From CAIWTU01 sp963815135 (GTDB lineage Bacteria > Desulfobacterota > Desulfuromonadia > Geobacterales > Geobacteraceae): a DNA stretch of 64,000 bases. Numbering within the stretch: the stretch's first letter is position 1; the number at the start of each line of letters is the position of its first letter. Positions 61,132-64,000 of the stretch are shown piece after piece. The DNA lies in contig CAWFFO010000011.1 of assembly GCA_963815135.1 (NCBI GenBank), positions 372,001 to 436,000 of the forward strand, read 5' to 3'. Made by a program: the position numbers and the translations under genes. Below the pieces are notes generated by a model. The model did no database searches, was not told the DNA's origin, and saw only the letters and a program-made list of their open reading frames with translations.

Positions 61132-62514
61132 ATGCTCGATCTGGTGGATATTTCCAAAATACTGCGCAAGGCTCTGTCCGCGGGCGGCGAGTTCGCTGAC
61201 ATTTATTTCGAGGAAGGAACATCCACCTCCGTTGTCTGTGAAGACGACAAGATCGAACGCGTCATAACCGGCGCCGACCGCGGCGCTGGAATCCGTGTAA
61301 TCTCGGACCTTCGCACCTGGTATGCCTATACGAACGAAATAACCGAAGCATCTCTGTTGTCCCTGGCCGAAACCGTGGCTGGCGCCGTCAAGGGTAACCG
61401 CTTCACGGGCGCTATCGATATGAGGACGAAGCGTACCGGCAGAGGATTCCCCATTGAGATCCCACCCGACAGCATATCCCTGGGAGACAAGGTGGCGCTT
61501 GTAAGCCGCGCCAACATTGCCGCGCGGGGACTGGACCCCAGAATACGCCAGGCCCTGGTGATGTACCGGGACGGAAAAGTCAAGACACAGGTTGCCAACT
61601 CCCTTGGAGAATTTGTGGAGGCCACTCGTACCGGCACCGTTTTCATGGCGCAGGTTGTTGCATCTGACGGGCAGGTGATCCAGACAGGATATGAGCCGGT
61701 GGGCGAGGGGCGGGGGTTCGAAATCTTCAAAACTCATGTACCGGAACAGATAGCACTGACGGCCGGCCGCAGGGCATTGATGATGCTGGATGCGCGCAAG
61801 GCGCCGGCTGGACCGATGCCGGTGGTGCTCTCATCGGAAGCGGGTGGCACCATGGTGCACGAGGCGATCGGACACGGACTGGAGGCCGACCTGGCTCTTA
61901 CCGGTCTTTCTGTTTACAAGGGGAAGATAGGCATGCAGGTCGCATCGCCTGTCGTCACGGTCATCGATGATGCTACCATCCCCCATGCCAGGGGTTCATT
62001 CTCGTTTGATGACGAAGGCGTGCCGGGACAACGGACGGTGCTTGTGGAAAAAGGAATTCTCAGGTCGTATATGCACGATCGTCTTTCCGCCATGAAAGCG
62101 GGCTGCTCCTCCACGGGCAACGGCAGGCGCGAATCATATACATCCAAGCCTATTGTGAGAATGTCAAACACCCTGATCGCCCCTGGAGAAACATCTCCCG
62201 AGACGATTGTCCGCGGGGTTGAGCGCGGCCTGTTTGTCAGGAAAATGGGGGGAGGGCAGGTGAATACGGTAAACGGTGATTTTGTTTTTGATGTTTCCGA
62301 AGGGTACCTCATAGAAAAAGGAGCCATTACCGAGCCCGTACGTGGAGCGACCCTCACCGGAAACGGACCTGATGTGCTGAAAATGGTGGAGATGGTTGGT
62401 GATGACCTCGGTTTCGGAATAGGCACATGCGGAAAAGACGGGCAGGGAGTGCCGGTTTCCGATGCCCAGCCCACCCTGCTTATTTCGGAGATTGTAGTCG
62501 GGGGAGAGGTGTAA
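61132..62514 (+). CDS. tldD: TldD metalloprotease
   Basis: A 460-residue protein. The zinc motif is TMVHEAIGHGLEADLAL (HExxH), with RGSFSFDDEGVPGQRTVLVE and MGGGQVNTVNGDFVFDVSEG downstream, all typical of TldD. With PmbA (TldE) it degrades peptides and unfolded chains in the cytosol. pmbA is not in the window. GGAGTG upstream of ATG 61132. Confidence 0.95.
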   Translation: MLDLVDISKILRKALSAGGEFADIYFEEGTSTSVVCEDDKIERVITGADRGAGIRVISDLRTWYAYTNEITEASLLSLAETVAGAVKGNRFTGAIDMRTKRTGRGFPIEIPPDSISLGDKVALVSRANIAARGLDPRIRQALVMYRDGKVKTQVANSLGEFVEATRTGTVFMAQVVASDGQVIQTGYEPVGEGRGFEIFKTHVPEQIALTAGRRALMMLDARKAPAGPMPVVLSSEAGGTMVHEAIGHGLEADLALTGLSVYKGKIGMQVASPVVTVIDDATIPHARGSFSFDDEGVPGQRTVLVEKGILRSYMHDRLSAMKAGCSSTGNGRRESYTSKPIVRMSNTLIAPGETSPETIVRGVERGLFVRKMGGGQVNTVNGDFVFDVSEGYLIEKGAITEPVRGATLTGNGPDVLKMVEMVGDDLGFGIGTCGKDGQGVPVSDAQPTLLISEIVVGGEV

Positions 62515-62544
62515 CGGTCATTTCTTCATGTGAGGACAGGGGTT

Positions 62545-64000
62545 ATGCTTGTTGATGAAACGATTATAATCAGGCCCGCGGAACTACTGGAATTTTTCAG
62601 AAGTTACAGGTTTCTTGACGACTACAGCCTGGAGGTATACTGCAAAAGACACCGGCAGGTCACCCGTCTCGGCCCGGAATCGCGCGCATGCCGGGATCTG
62701 GCGGCAGGCATAGGATGCGGGGAATTCTGCGGCTCCGTGTTTGAAAAGGCTGTAATTCTTTCCATGAACAGGAATAAACCGGTCGTTTTCCGGTGCCGGG
62801 CGGGACTTCTCAATTTCGCAGTCCCTTTTTCGCCTGACGGACTCACCTCATACAGCATTGTCGGCGGAGGTCTGCGGGAGCAATCGGTTGATCTGTCCAG
62901 GATGGAAGGGCTGGCCAAGTCCTGCAACCTGGATGCATTTTCACTGTTGGAGAAGCTGGAAGAACTACCGGTTTCCTCTCTCCCGGGCGTGAAAGAAACT
63001 GCCGTCAAAGTCGGCAGAATTATCTCCTCTTTCCAGAGGGAAAACCTGCATTCCAGGTTGCTTGACAAGACCATGAACAGGCTGGACACAATTGCGGCGG
63101 TATCCCTGCATCTCGACAAAAGCGGAAGCGCGGATGATGTCGCCCAGATTCTCAACGAAGCCCTGCTGATTCTTTTTGACCTTCCGAAAATCGCCATCGT
63201 GTTTCGGGATGCGGATGGGGACGGGTTTTCACTTCAGGCCGGGACCGGTTTGCCGGAAAACTTTGCGGATCTGCCATTTCAAAGGGTGCGGGAACTTTTC
63301 TCCGAAAATTGCGACGAGAATGTCAATCTGGCGGGAAAAGAAGTGAGGAGCCTGTTTCCCGGAGTTGATTCCGATTTCGTATTATGCATTCCCGTCCGGT
63401 GTGGTGATGACCTTCTCGGTTTCCTGGCCCTTTTCGATGCGGAACTGCACAGGAGGGATGTCCGCCTGCTGGAGCTTCTGGCAGGAAGACTTTCCGCAAA
63501 AATGATGCTGCTGATGAAGGAAAGAGAGCAAGAGCGGGGATATAACCTTACCGGAAAACTAATGACGCTTCCGGCCTCGATTTCATCCGCGGCAAGCAAG
63601 GAAGAGTTGTACCGGAATCTTCTGGAGGCGGCAGCGGACCTGCTGGAAGCTTCTTCCGGCTCACTGATGCTGGTCGATGAAGACGGTATCAACTTGCGCA
63701 TAGAGACGGCAATAGGCATGAATTCCCGCCTGGCGAAAAGCATGAAGCTGGAAATCGGGTCCGGAATTTCCGGTAAAGTGGCTTCAAGCGGAAAGCCCAT
63801 GCTGGTGAATAATATTGAGGAAGACAGAAGGGTGGGAATCCGCAACAGGCACCGATTCAAGACAAAATCTTTTGTAAGCGTACCGATCAAGGTGAAAGGG
63901 AAAATCGCCGGTGTCCTGAATGTCTCCGACAAGAATAGCGGGGAGTGCTTCTCGAAACGCGATCTCGACCTTCTCGATTCCATGCTGAACCAGGTTTCCA
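62545..64000 (+). CDS. PocR-domain and GAF-domain sensor protein (partial)
   Basis: An open frame of 485 codons from ATG 62545 (AGGGG upstream) to the window edge. Residues about 5-180 hold a PocR-like ligand domain with Cys-rich segments (CRDLAAGIGCGEFCGSVF; VVFRCRAGLLNFAVPF; SIVGGGLREQ). A coiled coil leads to a first GAF domain (about 205-325) and a second GAF domain (about 345-485) with GSGISGKVASSGKPMLVNNI and KSFVSVPIKVKGKIAGVLNV. The output domain lies beyond the window; a histidine kinase, GGDEF or HD domain would be usual. Confidence 0.75.
   Translation, partial: MLVDETIIIRPAELLEFFRSYRFLDDYSLEVYCKRHRQVTRLGPESRACRDLAAGIGCGEFCGSVFEKAVILSMNRNKPVVFRCRAGLLNFAVPFSPDGLTSYSIVGGGLREQSVDLSRMEGLAKSCNLDAFSLLEKLEELPVSSLPGVKETAVKVGRIISSFQRENLHSRLLDKTMNRLDTIAAVSLHLDKSGSADDVAQILNEALLILFDLPKIAIVFRDADGDGFSLQAGTGLPENFADLPFQRVRELFSENCDENVNLAGKEVRSLFPGVDSDFVLCIPVRCGDDLLGFLALFDAELHRRDVRLLELLAGRLSAKMMLLMKEREQERGYNLTGKLMTLPASISSAASKEELYRNLLEAAADLLEASSGSLMLVDEDGINLRIETAIGMNSRLAKSMKLEIGSGISGKVASSGKPMLVNNIEEDRRVGIRNRHRFKTKSFVSVPIKVKGKIAGVLNVSDKNSGECFSKRDLDLLDSMLNQVS

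Overview
The window is bacterial chromosome, most likely from a deltaproteobacterium of the Geobacter/Desulfuromonas type. The supporting signs are a CxxCH cytochrome tail at the left edge, the order yebC-ruvC-ruvA-ruvB followed by a DnaA/Hda paralogue, trpA-accD-folC-lptD, many sensory proteins (MASE3/PAS histidine kinase, GGDEF, MCP, GAF), and a moderately high-GC background. The genus is inferred from gene content only.

Layout. 1-4,030: cytochrome tail, small secreted proteins, a frameshifted CDF metal exporter, an ACT-domain protein and a decayed radical-SAM gene. 4,080-12,790: an aminotransferase, yebC, ruvCAB (with a GTGACAA heptamer array between ruvA and ruvB), a DnaA/Hda-like ATPase, a polysaccharide deacetylase and a large histidine kinase. 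12,928-27,507: a 14.5-kb integrative element inserted in the 3' end of a tRNA-Lys(CTT) gene. It has 48-bp att repeats, integrase arm-type repeats at both ends, an integrase, an AlpA-like excisionase, replication genes, a TerS-like protein and a capsid remnant, but no large terminase or portal that I can see. Its cargo includes a radical-SAM gene, a HEPN-like protein and a three-gene ART toxin / small protein / SecB-like chaperone operon. 27,615-31,310: an M23 peptidase, a diguanylate cyclase and two membrane proteins. 31,580-34,300: a SAM-I riboswitch followed by two trans-sulfuration enzymes. 35,550-42,430: MCP, trpA, accD, folC, lptD. 42,440-47,920: yggS, maf, a small membrane protein, trmFO, topA. 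48,057-50,470: a dprA gene broken by an IS200/IS605-family element. 50,560-53,870: a LysM protein, a YbgF/CpoB-like lipoprotein and a U32 protein. 53,945-60,854: a complete arn-type locus (arnT-like, arnB, arnC, formyltransferase, decarboxylase, arnD) for modifying lipid A with 4-amino-4-deoxyarabinose. 60,855-64,000: a DUF4911 protein, tldD and a PocR/GAF sensor cut by the window edge.

The most interesting locus is the AT-rich minus-strand operon at 25,592-27,009. Its order and domain types (ADP-ribosyltransferase-like toxin, small middle protein, SecB-like chaperone) match the CmdTAC anti-phage toxin-antitoxin-chaperone system as I remember it, here carried by a small, apparently capsid-related element.

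A caution applies to the whole window. Many genes carry single-base frameshifts while the amino-acid sequence on both sides stays well conserved. In the arn locus and several element genes these look more like sequencing or assembly indels than long-standing decay. Such genes are listed as pseudogenes, with the frame breaks noted.
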